From an uncultured Rickettsiales bacterium (GTDB lineage: Bacteria; Pseudomonadota; Alphaproteobacteria; Rickettsiales; UBA998), in NCBI GenBank assembly GCA_937982385.1, contig CALJMC010000153.1:1-7590 (forward strand): a stretch of 7,590 bases of DNA. The letters run 5' to 3'. Below, one piece after another: positions 1-6,540 of the stretch (position 1 is its first letter; each line of letters begins with the position of its first letter). The position numbers were made by a program, and so were the translations under genes. The notes beneath the pieces were generated by a model that did no database searches, was not told where the DNA came from, and saw only the letters and a list, made by a program, of their open reading frames with translations.

Positions 1-258
1 CCCTGTTTGCTTGAGGATCCCCACCAAATTAATCACCGCATCAGCACCGGCAAGATGTGGCGTTACGGTCTGCATGTCGTTTAAATCAGCCGATTGCACA
101 TGCACCTGCCCAACATCACCCAGCGGTTTGAGGTGCGCACCAGATTCCTTATCGCGCACGAGCACTTTGACCATACAATTATGTTTAATCAAAGCTTTGA
201 CCACATGCGTGCCAACAAAACCAGAACCACCAACAACAATTACGAGAGGCTGCGCCAT
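1..258 (-). CDS. NAD(P)-binding SDR protein, complex I NDUFA9-like (5' part only, runs off left edge)
   Basis: The minus strand from the ATG at 256-258 stays open for 86 codons to the window edge, so this is the N-terminal part of a larger protein (family members are usually about 300-330 residues). It begins MAQPLVIVVGGSGFVGTHVV, with a GxxGxxG dinucleotide-binding loop at G10, G13 and G16 of a Rossmann fold. It continues with LVRDK after strand 2, SADLND at the position that usually contacts the adenine, and ADAVINLVGIL at the end of strand 4. The INLVGIL segment is typical of the atypical SDR family related to the NDUFA9 subunit of respiratory complex I; bacterial members are probably complex I-associated or quinone-related proteins, but the enzymatic role is not settled. 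No strong Shine-Dalgarno precedes the ATG (GGAT lies about 5 bases upstream). Family is fairly sure; exact function is not. Confidence 0.8.
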   Translation of the reverse strand, partial: MAQPLVIVVGGSGFVGTHVVKALIKHNCMVKVLVRDKESGAHLKPLGDVGQVHVQSADLNDMQTVTPHLAGADAVINLVGILKQTG

Positions 259-296
259 AGAGAATATCCATTTGAAATTATTTTAAGAACGTCCCC

Positions 297-326
297 AGTA
301 TAGACAGCTTGCACCCCATCACTCAA
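297..326 (-). promoter_or_regulatory. Candidate sigma70 promoter for the NDUFA9-like gene
   Basis: On the minus strand, TTGAGT (plus 321-326, 4 of 6 to TTGACA) and TATACT (plus 297-302, 5 of 6 to TATAAT) are separated by 18 bp. A start about 7 bases downstream would give a leader of roughly 30 nt before the ATG at 258. This suggests the NDUFA9-like gene can be transcribed independently of the ccmA/thioredoxin pair. It rests on consensus matching only, in an AT-rich gap. The rest of the 259-381 gap holds a weak AT-only inverted repeat and a tandem decamer, and no terminator with a T-run was seen. Confidence 0.4.
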
Positions 327-381
327 TCATTTTTTCTTTTTAAATGATGTTAAATACAATTGAAAAATACTGAAAAATATT

Positions 382-930
382 TTAGAGCCATTTGATGGAA
401 CAGCCCATGGAAGGAACCTGTGATGCAGGACCTTTTCCAGTATTAGCCACCTCTCGCATAGCATTGACCAACTCAGGCCTACGCCCTTCTCCAGCGCTGT
501 TCAAATCCGCGTCATCGAGCCGCCCGCGATAGTGCAAGTCACCCTCAGCATTGAAACCAAAGAAATCAGGTGTACACACAGCGTCATACGCTTTGCCAAC
601 AATTTGGTCAGCGTCTATGAGATACGGGAACGTAAAGCCATGCTGCGTGGCGAACTTTTTCATATTCTCAGGGCTGTCCTCAGGATAGTTAATCATATCA
701 TTGGACATAATCGCCACCACACCAAACCCTTCATTTTGCAAAGTCTTCGCGTCCGCCACCAAACGATGAATAATGCCTTTAACATAGGGGCAATGATTGC
801 AAATGAACATCACCAGCAAGCCCTTCTCTCCCATAGCACCGCTCAGCCATGTCCGCTCACCATCAGCATCTGGCAAATTAAAATGCGGCGCTTTCCAACC
901 GAACTCACATATTGGGGTGTCTAGTAGCAT
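382..930 (-). CDS. Thioredoxin-like redox protein of the PRX_like1 type (AhpC/TSA-related)
   Basis: This 182-residue protein has a thioredoxin fold with a CNHC redox motif at C44-C47, set in MFICNHCPYV. A Thr-Pro after C119 (VCTPDFFGF) provides the cis-proline loop facing the active site. HYRGRLDD at about 133-140 and a C-terminal PSMGCSIKW at about 173-181 (C177) are marks of the uncharacterised PRX_like1 group of thioredoxin/peroxiredoxin relatives. There is no signal peptide or membrane segment, so it is expected in the cytoplasm. That separates it from CcmG, the periplasmic thioredoxin of cytochrome c maturation. The protein stops at Leu right after IKW, where relatives as I remember them carry several more residues. 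The start is the ATG at 928-930, supported by GAGGA 8 bases upstream. It lies 12 bp after ccmA on the same strand and is probably cotranscribed. The reductant or peroxidase role is inferred from the fold only. Confidence 0.85.
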   Translation of the reverse strand: MLLDTPICEFGWKAPHFNLPDADGERTWLSGAMGEKGLLVMFICNHCPYVKGIIHRLVADAKTLQNEGFGVVAIMSNDMINYPEDSPENMKKFATQHGFTFPYLIDADQIVGKAYDAVCTPDFFGFNAEGDLHYRGRLDDADLNSAGEGRRPELVNAMREVANTGKGPASQVPSMGCSIKWL

Positions 931-938
931 AGTAGTTT

Positions 939-943
939 TCCTC
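939..943 (-). promoter_or_regulatory. Ribosome binding site overlapping the ccmA stop codon
   Basis: On the minus strand GAGGA lies 8 bases before the ATG of the thioredoxin-like gene, and its first base is the last base of the ccmA TAG stop. The overlap suggests translational coupling of the two genes and fixes the thioredoxin start. Confidence 0.6.
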
Positions 944-1596
944 TATTCATTAAAATCCTCCACCGCCACTGCATGCGGCAGCACTTCCCTATAGTTATCA
1001 TTCATGCTGTGCATGGCGGCTATGACTCCGCCGCCGCCACTGATGCGGGCTTTGATGAGTCCTAGCACCATTTTTTCACCGTCGGCATCTAGGTTGGCGG
1101 TAGGTTCATCGAGCAGCCATAATTGTGCGGGGCAGCAGATGAGTTTGGCGAGGGCTACCCTTCGGCGCCAGCCTGCAGAGAGTGCACGACATGGCGTATC
1201 CAACAAATGATGCAAATCGAAATGACTGATGGCGGCACCGAGCAACATCGGCTCTCCGCGCATTTCAGACCAGAAAAGCAGGTTCTCATAGACCGTGGCA
1301 TCCAGTTTGATGGCATGTTGATGCCCAATGAACAATATATCCGTCCCATCCAGCCCATCCCTCAGGGTCACAGCTCCCGATTGCGGCTGCATCACGCCTG
1401 CTAATATTTTGAGCAATGTTGTTTTCCCTGAACCATTTGCACCTTGCAGCACCAATCCTGCCCCCTCCAACAACGAAAAGCCAAGCCCGCTGAAAAGCGG
1501 CAAGCCACCCGGCTCTATAACTAGATTATCGCAGGTTAAGAGTGCTTTGTGTACATTTAGGATCAGCGAGGCATCTTTTTTGATACAAGTATCCAT
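943..1596 (-). CDS. ccmA: CcmA, ATP-binding subunit of the cytochrome c maturation (haem-handling) ABC transporter
   Basis: CcmA is the cytoplasmic ATPase that works with CcmB, CcmC and CcmD in system I cytochrome c maturation, where ATP hydrolysis releases holo-CcmE from the CcmCDE complex. The 217 residues contain a Walker A GANGSGKTT (52-60), a Q-loop region IGHQHAIK (90-97), a signature LSAGWRRR (139-146), Walker B LWLLDEPT (159-166, E164) and an H-loop His at 196. The LSAG-W-RRR signature and the small size are typical of CcmA. The family core begins near LLTCDNL (19-25), so the protein carries about 18 extra N-terminal residues, but no in-frame ATG, GTG or TTG lies between, so the ATG at 1594-1596 is kept. 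It has no Shine-Dalgarno: TTAATTAACCC precedes it. ccmB, which often follows ccmA, is absent; a cytoplasmic thioredoxin-like gene follows instead. It is divergent from acnA. Confidence 0.93.
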   Translation of the reverse strand: MDTCIKKDASLILNVHKALLTCDNLVIEPGGLPLFSGLGFSLLEGAGLVLQGANGSGKTTLLKILAGVMQPQSGAVTLRDGLDGTDILFIGHQHAIKLDATVYENLLFWSEMRGEPMLLGAAISHFDLHHLLDTPCRALSAGWRRRVALAKLICCPAQLWLLDEPTANLDADGEKMVLGLIKARISGGGGVIAAMHSMNDNYREVLPHAVAVEDFNE

Positions 1597-1717
1597 AAAA
1601 TTAAGGGTTAATTAAGACAACTATACTAATACTATATTGCATAAATAGAACTATATAACTATGCTTAAATCGTCTTATTCTTGATAAAATCACCACCCTC
1701 ATCAATGGAGCATCCTC
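1597..1717. promoter_or_regulatory. Divergent promoter region between ccmA and acnA
   Basis: These 121 bp are AT-rich and hold no gene. On the plus strand TTGCAT (1637-1642) and TATGCT (1660-1665), 17 bp apart, form one weak candidate for acnA; TAAAAT at 1685-1690 is another minus 10. On the minus strand the hexamer TATAGT (5 of 6 to TATAAT) occurs three times (plus ACTATA at 1620-1625, 1631-1636 and 1650-1655), with a near copy at 1658-1663; the one nearest ccmA would give a leader of under 20 nt. No good minus 35 accompanies them. I found no recognisable Fur, Irr or RirA operator despite the iron theme of both genes. The acnA ribosome binding site TGGAG is at 1706-1710. Confidence 0.5.
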
Positions 1718-4393
1718 ATGTCACTCAATAGCTTTGACTCTAAATCTACGCTCACTAGCGGCGGCAAAGACTACACCTATTATTCACTTCCAAAAGCAGC
1801 TGAGAAGATTGGCTTTGATTTAGCGAAACTCCCCTTCTCGCTCAAAGTTCTGTTTGAAAATATGCTTCGTTATGAAGATGGCACGTCGGTCAATACCGCA
1901 GATGCTGAGGCGTTTAAGACATGGCTCGATAATAAATCAAACCCGCATGAGGTGGCCTATCGCCCTGCACGCGTGTTAATGCAAGATTTTACAGGCGTTC
2001 CCGCCGTGGTTGATTTGGCGGCAATGCGTGATGCAGCGGTAAAATCTGGCGCAGATGCAGATGTGATTAATCCGCTTTCACCTGTTGACCTCGTGATTGA
2101 CCACTCGGTGAATGTCGATCTATATGGCACAGATTCGTCCTTTGAACAGAATGTAGCAATTGAGATGGAACGCAATAAAGAGCGCTATGAGTTCCTCCGT
2201 TGGGGTCAGCAAGCCTTTGATAATTTCCGCGTTGTTCCACCAGGAACAGGTATTTGTCATCAAGTGAACCTGGAATATTTGGGTCAAGTGGCTTGGACGC
2301 GTACTGAGGGTGATGAGGAAATCGTATATCCTGATACGCTAGTCGGAACCGATTCTCATACCACCATGATTAATGGTTTGGGCGTGCTCGGTTGGGGCGT
2401 TGGCGGAATTGAAGCGGAAGCTGCGATGCTAGGACAGCCTGTCTCTATGCTTATTCCAGATGTGATTGGGTTCAACATCACAGGTAAACTTAAAGAAGGT
2501 ACCACAGCAACTGACCTCGTGCTAACAGTGGTTGAAATGCTCCGCGCTAAAGGCGTGGTGGGTAAATTCGTTGAGTTTTATGGCTCAGGCTTGGAAGACC
2601 TTCCGCTCGCTGACCGCGCAACCATTGCCAATATGGCCCCTGAATATGGCGCGACCTGTGGAATTTTCCCTGTCGATGGCGAAACACTTCGCTATCTGAA
2701 CCTCACCGCACGCGATGAAGAACGCGTTCAATTGGTTGAAGATTATGCCAAAGCACAAGGCATGTGGCGTGATGGTGATGGCGATAAAACTGTTTATACA
2801 GATACAATGTCTCTCGACATTTCAACGGTTGTGCCGTGTATTTCTGGTCCGAAGCGCCCGCAAGATAAAATCTTGCTCACTGAGGCAGCCTCTGCATTTG
2901 TTGATACGACTAAGCAACTCAATACGGGTTCTGTTGCTGCAACACAGCGCGTTTCAGTTGATGGTGAAGATTATGACTTAGGTCATGGTGATGTCGTTAT
3001 TGCCGCGATTACCAGCTGCACCAATACCTCTAACCCTTATGTAATGATTGCCGCAGGTTTGGTCGCTCGCAAAGCTAAAGAACTCGGCATCAATGTCAAG
3101 CCATGGGTGAAGACATCCCTCGCGCCTGGTTCACAAGTGGTGACAGAATATCTCGAGCGCGCAGAACTGAATGATGATCTTGATGCACTCGGTTTCAACC
3201 TTGTCGGTTATGGTTGCACCACCTGTATCGGAAATTCTGGTCCACTCAATGCACCGATTGAAAAATCAATTTCAGACAATGACTTAGTGGTGTGTTCAGT
3301 CCTTTCAGGCAACCGCAACTTTGAAGGGCGTGTTCACCAAAATGTAAAAGCGAACTATCTCGCATCACCTCCACTTGTCGTGGCATATGCACTGGCTGGC
3401 TCGATGAATATCGACATCACCAAAGACGCGATTGCGCAAACGGCTGATGGCAAAGATATCTTCCTCAAAGACGTATGGCCATCTAACCAAGAAGTGTCTG
3501 ACGTTGTCGCAAAATGCGTAACGCGTGAGATGTTCTCTGAGAAATATGCTGACGTATTCTCTGGTGACAAACTATGGCAAGCTATTGAGATATCACCTGA
3601 TAATGTATATAGCTGGAACGGTGACAGCACCTATGTGCAACATCCACCTTTCTTTACGTCTGAATCAATCGTTGGCAAAAATATCGAAGGCGCGCGTTTG
3701 CTCGCTCTTTTAGGTGATTCAATCACCACCGACCATATCTCCCCTGCAGGCGCAATTGCACCAGACGGACCAGCGGCGGCTTACTTGGCTGAAAATGGCG
3801 TTGAGCGTAAAGATTACAACTCATATGGTTCACGCCGTGGTAACCATGAGGTGATGATGCGCGGCACATTCGCCAATATCCGCATCAAAAATGAACTCGC
3901 TCCGGGAACTGAAGGTGGTGTCACTACTTATATTCCAACTGGTGAGCAAATGAGCATCTTTGATGCATCCATGCGCTACCAAGCTGAAGGTACTCCACTT
4001 GTGGTCATCGGTGGCAAGGAATATGGCACAGGCTCCTCACGCGATTGGGCAGCAAAAGGCACGAGCTTGCTTGGCGTCAAAGCTGTGATTACCGAGAGCT
4101 TCGAGCGTATTCACCGTTCTAACTTGGTGGGTATGGGCGTTATTCCATTGCAGTTCAAAAATGGCGAATCACGCACAACCCTCAAGCTGGATGGTTCAGA
4201 AATCATCTCATTGCGTGGACTAGAGAATGGATTAACTCCAGGCATGGATGTGTCGATGCATATTGAATATGCAAACGGCTCCTCCGCTGAGACCTCGCTC
4301 CTTTGTCGAATAGACACAGAAGATGAAGTTTCGTATGTGGAACATGGTGGAATCTTGCAATATGTAATGACAAATTTGACAAAAGCAGCATAG
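1718..4393 (+). CDS. acnA: Aconitate hydratase (AcnA/IRP1-type aconitase)
   Basis: Aconitase isomerises citrate to isocitrate through cis-aconitate in the TCA cycle, using a [4Fe-4S] cluster in the cytoplasm. The 891 residues match the length of AcnA-type enzymes. The three cluster cysteines are C434 (ITSCTNTSNP), C500 and C503 (YGCTTCIGNSGP). Substrate and catalytic motifs are present: DSHTT at 212-216, GNRNFEGR at 531-538, GDSITTDHISPAG at 666-678 in the linker to the swivel domain, and YGTGSSRDWAAKG at 769-781 with the catalytic Ser at 773 and Arg at 775. IHRSNLVGMGVIPL at 798-811 is also typical. The domain order (three N-terminal domains, then the mobile fourth) is that of AcnA and animal IRP1, not of AcnB. 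The ATG has TGGAG 7 bases upstream. It is divergent from ccmA and probably cotranscribed with the small gene after it. No frameshift or missing residue is seen. Confidence 0.98.
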   Translation: MSLNSFDSKSTLTSGGKDYTYYSLPKAAEKIGFDLAKLPFSLKVLFENMLRYEDGTSVNTADAEAFKTWLDNKSNPHEVAYRPARVLMQDFTGVPAVVDLAAMRDAAVKSGADADVINPLSPVDLVIDHSVNVDLYGTDSSFEQNVAIEMERNKERYEFLRWGQQAFDNFRVVPPGTGICHQVNLEYLGQVAWTRTEGDEEIVYPDTLVGTDSHTTMINGLGVLGWGVGGIEAEAAMLGQPVSMLIPDVIGFNITGKLKEGTTATDLVLTVVEMLRAKGVVGKFVEFYGSGLEDLPLADRATIANMAPEYGATCGIFPVDGETLRYLNLTARDEERVQLVEDYAKAQGMWRDGDGDKTVYTDTMSLDISTVVPCISGPKRPQDKILLTEAASAFVDTTKQLNTGSVAATQRVSVDGEDYDLGHGDVVIAAITSCTNTSNPYVMIAAGLVARKAKELGINVKPWVKTSLAPGSQVVTEYLERAELNDDLDALGFNLVGYGCTTCIGNSGPLNAPIEKSISDNDLVVCSVLSGNRNFEGRVHQNVKANYLASPPLVVAYALAGSMNIDITKDAIAQTADGKDIFLKDVWPSNQEVSDVVAKCVTREMFSEKYADVFSGDKLWQAIEISPDNVYSWNGDSTYVQHPPFFTSESIVGKNIEGARLLALLGDSITTDHISPAGAIAPDGPAAAYLAENGVERKDYNSYGSRRGNHEVMMRGTFANIRIKNELAPGTEGGVTTYIPTGEQMSIFDASMRYQAEGTPLVVIGGKEYGTGSSRDWAAKGTSLLGVKAVITESFERIHRSNLVGMGVIPLQFKNGESRTTLKLDGSEIISLRGLENGLTPGMDVSMHIEYANGSSAETSLLCRIDTEDEVSYVEHGGILQYVMTNLTKAA

Positions 4394-4435
4394 TAAGGCT
4401 TAATAAAGGTAAGTAATATTCAAAAGGTTGTAACT

Positions 4436-4786
4436 ATGACTGAAACTGAAGATAAGTATAGCCCAGATAATGTCTCGCGCATTATCATGTTAGTTTACGG
4501 TAAAATGGAACATGGCGGCCCGTTCTGGTGCTATGTTGCGGTGAAGCCAAGCATGTATGACGGATTCAAACGTGCCGAGACTACTGGCTCGCTCGATCTC
4601 TATAACTTCGATGAATATGGTGAGATTATTGTGTCTGCCGAGGGCGAAACCCCGCCAGAGGAAGTGACCATCAAAGTCGCTGAAATGTATAACACCGATC
4701 CATCACAATTCTTCCAACCAATTGACCCGCAAGCGGTGATTGCTGAGAAAATTGAAGAGATGAAGCAGCAAGACTCAGAATCCTAA
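4436..4786 (+). CDS. Uncharacterised 116-residue acidic protein downstream of acnA
   Basis: I do not recognise a named domain. The protein is soluble and acidic, without signal peptide or membrane segment. A probable core runs from about residue 13 to 90: SRIIMLVYGKMEHGG, then PFWCYVAVKPSMYDGF with W31 and the only cysteine, C32, then LYNFDEYGEIIVS and PPEEVTIKVAEMYNTDP. The C-terminal part (98-112) is a charged helix. Alternating hydrophobic stretches suggest an alpha/beta fold, and the aromatic-rich, specific wording of the core looks like a constrained family. AAAAGG at 4422-4427 lies 8 bases before the ATG. It starts 42 bp after acnA with no terminator between and is followed by a strong one, so cotranscription with aconitase is likely. 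A link to aconitase, such as cluster repair or a regulatory partner, is only inference from position. Confidence 0.85.
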   Translation: MTETEDKYSPDNVSRIIMLVYGKMEHGGPFWCYVAVKPSMYDGFKRAETTGSLDLYNFDEYGEIIVSAEGETPPEEVTIKVAEMYNTDPSQFFQPIDPQAVIAEKIEEMKQQDSES

Positions 4787-4805
4787 GCCCGCACAAACCA
4801 TTACC

Positions 4806-4841
4806 AAAAAGCCCGACTTGAAAAAAGTTGGGCTTTTTTTT
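4806..4841 (+). terminator. Rho-independent terminator of the acnA unit
   Basis: AAGCCCGACTT pairs with AAGTTGGGCTT (11 bp with one G-U pair) around a loop of about five A residues, followed by a run of eight T. It lies about 20 bp after the stop codon of the 116-residue gene and closes the acnA transcription unit. Confidence 0.93.
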
Positions 4842-4871
4842 CGTTTTAGTCATCAAACTGTAACATTCCTT

Positions 4872-4880
4872 TGCTATAGT
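4872..4880 (+). promoter_or_regulatory. Extended minus-10 promoter for the alanine-rich gene
   Basis: TGCTATAGT gives an extended minus 10 (TGn then TATAGT, 5 of 6 to TATAAT). No good minus 35 is present at the usual distance, as is common for extended minus-10 promoters. The predicted start near 4887 gives a leader of about 40 nt. Its position just after the acnA terminator fits an independent unit. Confidence 0.5.
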
Positions 4881-4912
4881 GAGATTATTGAGAAATTTAA
4901 TTGTCACGAAAC

Positions 4913-4919
4913 AGAAGGA
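4913..4919 (+). promoter_or_regulatory. Ribosome binding site that decides the start of the alanine-rich gene
   Basis: AGAAGGA lies 8 bases before the ATG at 4928. A longer reading from a TTG at 4901 would add nine basic residues and would place this site inside the coding region, so the ATG is preferred. Confidence 0.8.
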
Positions 4920-4927
4920 AAAAGACA

Positions 4928-5506
4928 ATGGCATATGCAGAAGATAGACAAGAACAAGGGTGGAGCCGCACAGCAAAAGTTACAGCAGCATTAGCAACGG
5001 TTGGTATAATCGGTGGAGCGGCAGCATATTTTGGCGCAGATGATGTCGTTGAAAAAGTAGCTGATGCAGCAGGTGTTACAACTGATGCAACTAAAGATGC
5101 AGTAAATGCAGCAACCGAAGAAACATTGAAAAATGCACAAGCTGGTGTTGTTACTGATGCTGCAGAAGCAGTAGAGAAAAGCGCAAGTGATGCAGCCGCG
5201 CTCAAAGATTCTGTTGTAAAGGCAGGAAGTAAAGTCGCTGAAGCTGGAGGTGCTGTAGCAGGTGCAATCGGAGAAGGTGTAAATGCTGCTGGTAAACTTG
5301 CTGGAGAAGCAGGAGGTAAGGCAGTCGAGCTAGCTGAAGCTACTAAACAACAAGCAACAGAAACAGCCAAAGGTGTTGGTGAATGGGTTAAAGACCACCC
5401 TTATCCAGCCACTGCCGCAGGTTCAGCTATTGTTGGAACAGCAGCGTATATTAAAGGTCGTAGCGATGGCGCTCGTAAAGTAGAGCAAGGTCAAGCCTAC
5501 GCATAA
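4928..5506 (+). CDS. Alanine-rich membrane-associated protein, LEA-like/DUF883-like in character
   Basis: This 192-residue protein is about 26% alanine (50 residues), has no cysteine and no methionine after the start. Residues 17-36 (KVTAALATVGIIGGAAAYFG) form a membrane-compatible segment. Residues 40-145 are low-complexity, rich in Ala, Lys, Glu, Asp and Gly, with amphipathic blocks such as TTDATKDAVNAATEETLKNA that resemble LEA or apolipoprotein-type helices. The end, GEWVKDHPYPATAAGSAIVG at 151-170 followed by TAAYIKGR, resembles the helix-plus-C-terminal hydrophobic segment of DUF883 (ElaB/YqjD) proteins, which sit in the inner membrane and bind ribosomes or respond to stress in enterobacteria. 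Because composition drives these similarities, the family is tentative. Alanine is often encoded by GCA, giving the gene a different texture from acnA. It has its own promoter and terminator. A stress or desiccation role is inference. Confidence 0.8.
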   Translation: MAYAEDRQEQGWSRTAKVTAALATVGIIGGAAAYFGADDVVEKVADAAGVTTDATKDAVNAATEETLKNAQAGVVTDAAEAVEKSASDAAALKDSVVKAGSKVAEAGGAVAGAIGEGVNAAGKLAGEAGGKAVELAEATKQQATETAKGVGEWVKDHPYPATAAGSAIVGTAAYIKGRSDGARKVEQGQAYA

Positions 5507-5525
5507 ACAACTACCTAGTTAAAAC

Positions 5526-5556
5526 AAAAAGGCAGCTTTCATAGCTGCCTTTTTTT
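5526..5556. terminator. Bidirectional terminator shared by the alanine-rich gene and the CDF transporter gene
   Basis: AGGCAGCT (5530-5537) pairs perfectly with AGCTGCCT (5543-5550) around a 5-base loop, with A residues on the left and seven T on the right, so a T-run follows the hairpin on either strand. It lies between two convergent genes. On the minus strand the transporter's TAA stop (5555-5557) lies partly inside the A/T arm. Confidence 0.93.
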
Positions 5557-6484
5557 ATGCCTGAGATTCCTCATGCGCTTCTTTGTGTTGCGCTTCGATG
5601 AATATGCGTTTGATGGCAGGAATATCTTGCTTGATACGGTTTTCCATACGCGACACCACATTCTCGACATCCTGCGAAGTCAAACCATCTTCAAAATCTA
5701 GGCTCAAATTCAGCAAAATATCATCTGGGCCCATATGTACGGTGAGCACTTCATTGACGCTTGCAATTTCTTTTGCTTCATCAGCAATGCCACGGATATG
5801 CGTAATCGTCTCAGGGCTAGCGCCCTCACCTATCAGCAAGCTTTTACATTCGTAACATAGGAAGGCTGCGGTCAGCGCCAACACAAAACCAATCGCGACA
5901 GATGCCGCGCCATCTGCCCACATCACGCCATGCTGATCGGCGAAATACACCCCAATCATCGCAAAGATAAGCCCAGCCATCGCGGCTGTATCTTCAAACA
6001 ACACTACGAATGTAGTCGCATCTTTGCTGTCACGAAGTGCCGTCATATAACTTCTGTTACCCACTGATTTTTTAAATTCTTTGAAGGCAATCGTCCATGC
6101 TACGCCTTCAAAAATCATCGCCAACCCCAGCACAATATAGTTTATATGAGCACTTTTAATCGGCGCAGGGTTTTGAAGTTTATGAATTCCCTCATAAACA
6201 GAAACGGTTGCACCACCAGAGAACAACAGCAACGCCACCACAAATGCCCAGAAATAAAGCTCGCGCCCATAACCAAACGGATGACGCTTATCTGCAGGTT
6301 TTGCCGCACGCTTCATGCCGTAGAGCAACAGCATTTGATTGCAGGTATCCACCACAGAGTGAACCGCCTCAGAGAGCATCGCGGAAGAACCCGTGATGAA
6401 CGCAGCAATAAATTTTGTTATAGAAATCAGCCCATTACCAATGAGTGCTGCTATTACCACCTTCTTTGAACCACCAGATGCCAT
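5555..6484 (-). CDS. Cation diffusion facilitator (CDF) family metal transporter, SLC30A9/ZnT9-like
   Basis: CDF proteins export divalent metals (usually Zn, also Fe, Mn, Co or Cd) from the cytoplasm by proton exchange and work as dimers. The 309 residues show about six membrane helices: roughly 9-30, 35-56, 76-96, 113-134, 157-181 and 187-211. They are followed by a cytoplasmic domain (about 222-300) of the usual ferredoxin-like type. The second helix carries SEAVHSVVDTCNQ, with H42 and D46 as metal ligands, and HPFGYGRELYFWA at 68-80 is a family hallmark. In the fifth helix the usual HxxxD reads VVLFED, with V161 in place of His and E164 beside D165; LFED-TAAMAG resembles the ZnT9 branch. 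Metal specificity cannot be read from this. The ATG at 6482-6484 follows AAAAGGGAA with the GGG about 10 bases upstream. It is divergent from the 193-residue gene and convergent with the alanine-rich gene. Confidence 0.95.
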   Translation of the reverse strand: MASGGSKKVVIAALIGNGLISITKFIAAFITGSSAMLSEAVHSVVDTCNQMLLLYGMKRAAKPADKRHPFGYGRELYFWAFVVALLLFSGGATVSVYEGIHKLQNPAPIKSAHINYIVLGLAMIFEGVAWTIAFKEFKKSVGNRSYMTALRDSKDATTFVVLFEDTAAMAGLIFAMIGVYFADQHGVMWADGAASVAIGFVLALTAAFLCYECKSLLIGEGASPETITHIRGIADEAKEIASVNEVLTVHMGPDDILLNLSLDFEDGLTSQDVENVVSRMENRIKQDIPAIKRIFIEAQHKEAHEESQA

Positions 6485-6540
6485 CGCTATTATTCCCTTT
6501 TAAATCTTCATAGAACTGTCACATAACTTTTAGCAGAGCC

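Noticed and set aside
326..348. Inverted repeat ATCATTT/AAATGAT downstream of the thioredoxin-like gene as a terminator
   Set aside because: The stem is 7 bp with a single G-C pair, the loop is a homopurine/homopyrimidine run, and no T-run follows the stem on either strand.
361..380. Tandem decamer TGAAAAATAC/TGAAAAATAT as a regulatory repeat
   Set aside because: Two copies of an A-rich decamer right after a stop codon are expected by chance in such AT-rich DNA, and no partner site is seen.
532..924. Plus-strand 130-codon open frame opposite the thioredoxin-like gene
   Set aside because: The opposite strand encodes a protein with a clear CxxC motif and family hallmarks; this frame has no recognisable features.
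382..930. Thioredoxin-like gene as CcmG/DsbE of the cytochrome c maturation operon
   Set aside because: It lacks a signal anchor and has a CNHC motif in a PRX_like1 context with the GCSIKW ending, instead of the CcmG WCxxC pattern.
4901..4927. TTG start at 4901 adding nine residues to the alanine-rich protein
   Set aside because: The ATG at 4928 has a strong AGAAGGA site at correct spacing, which the longer reading would place inside the coding region.
4897..5370. Long open frame on the minus strand opposite the alanine-rich gene
   Set aside because: It is an Ala/Ser-rich shadow of the GCA and GCT codons on the plus strand, has no ribosome binding site, and runs through the promoter of the real gene.
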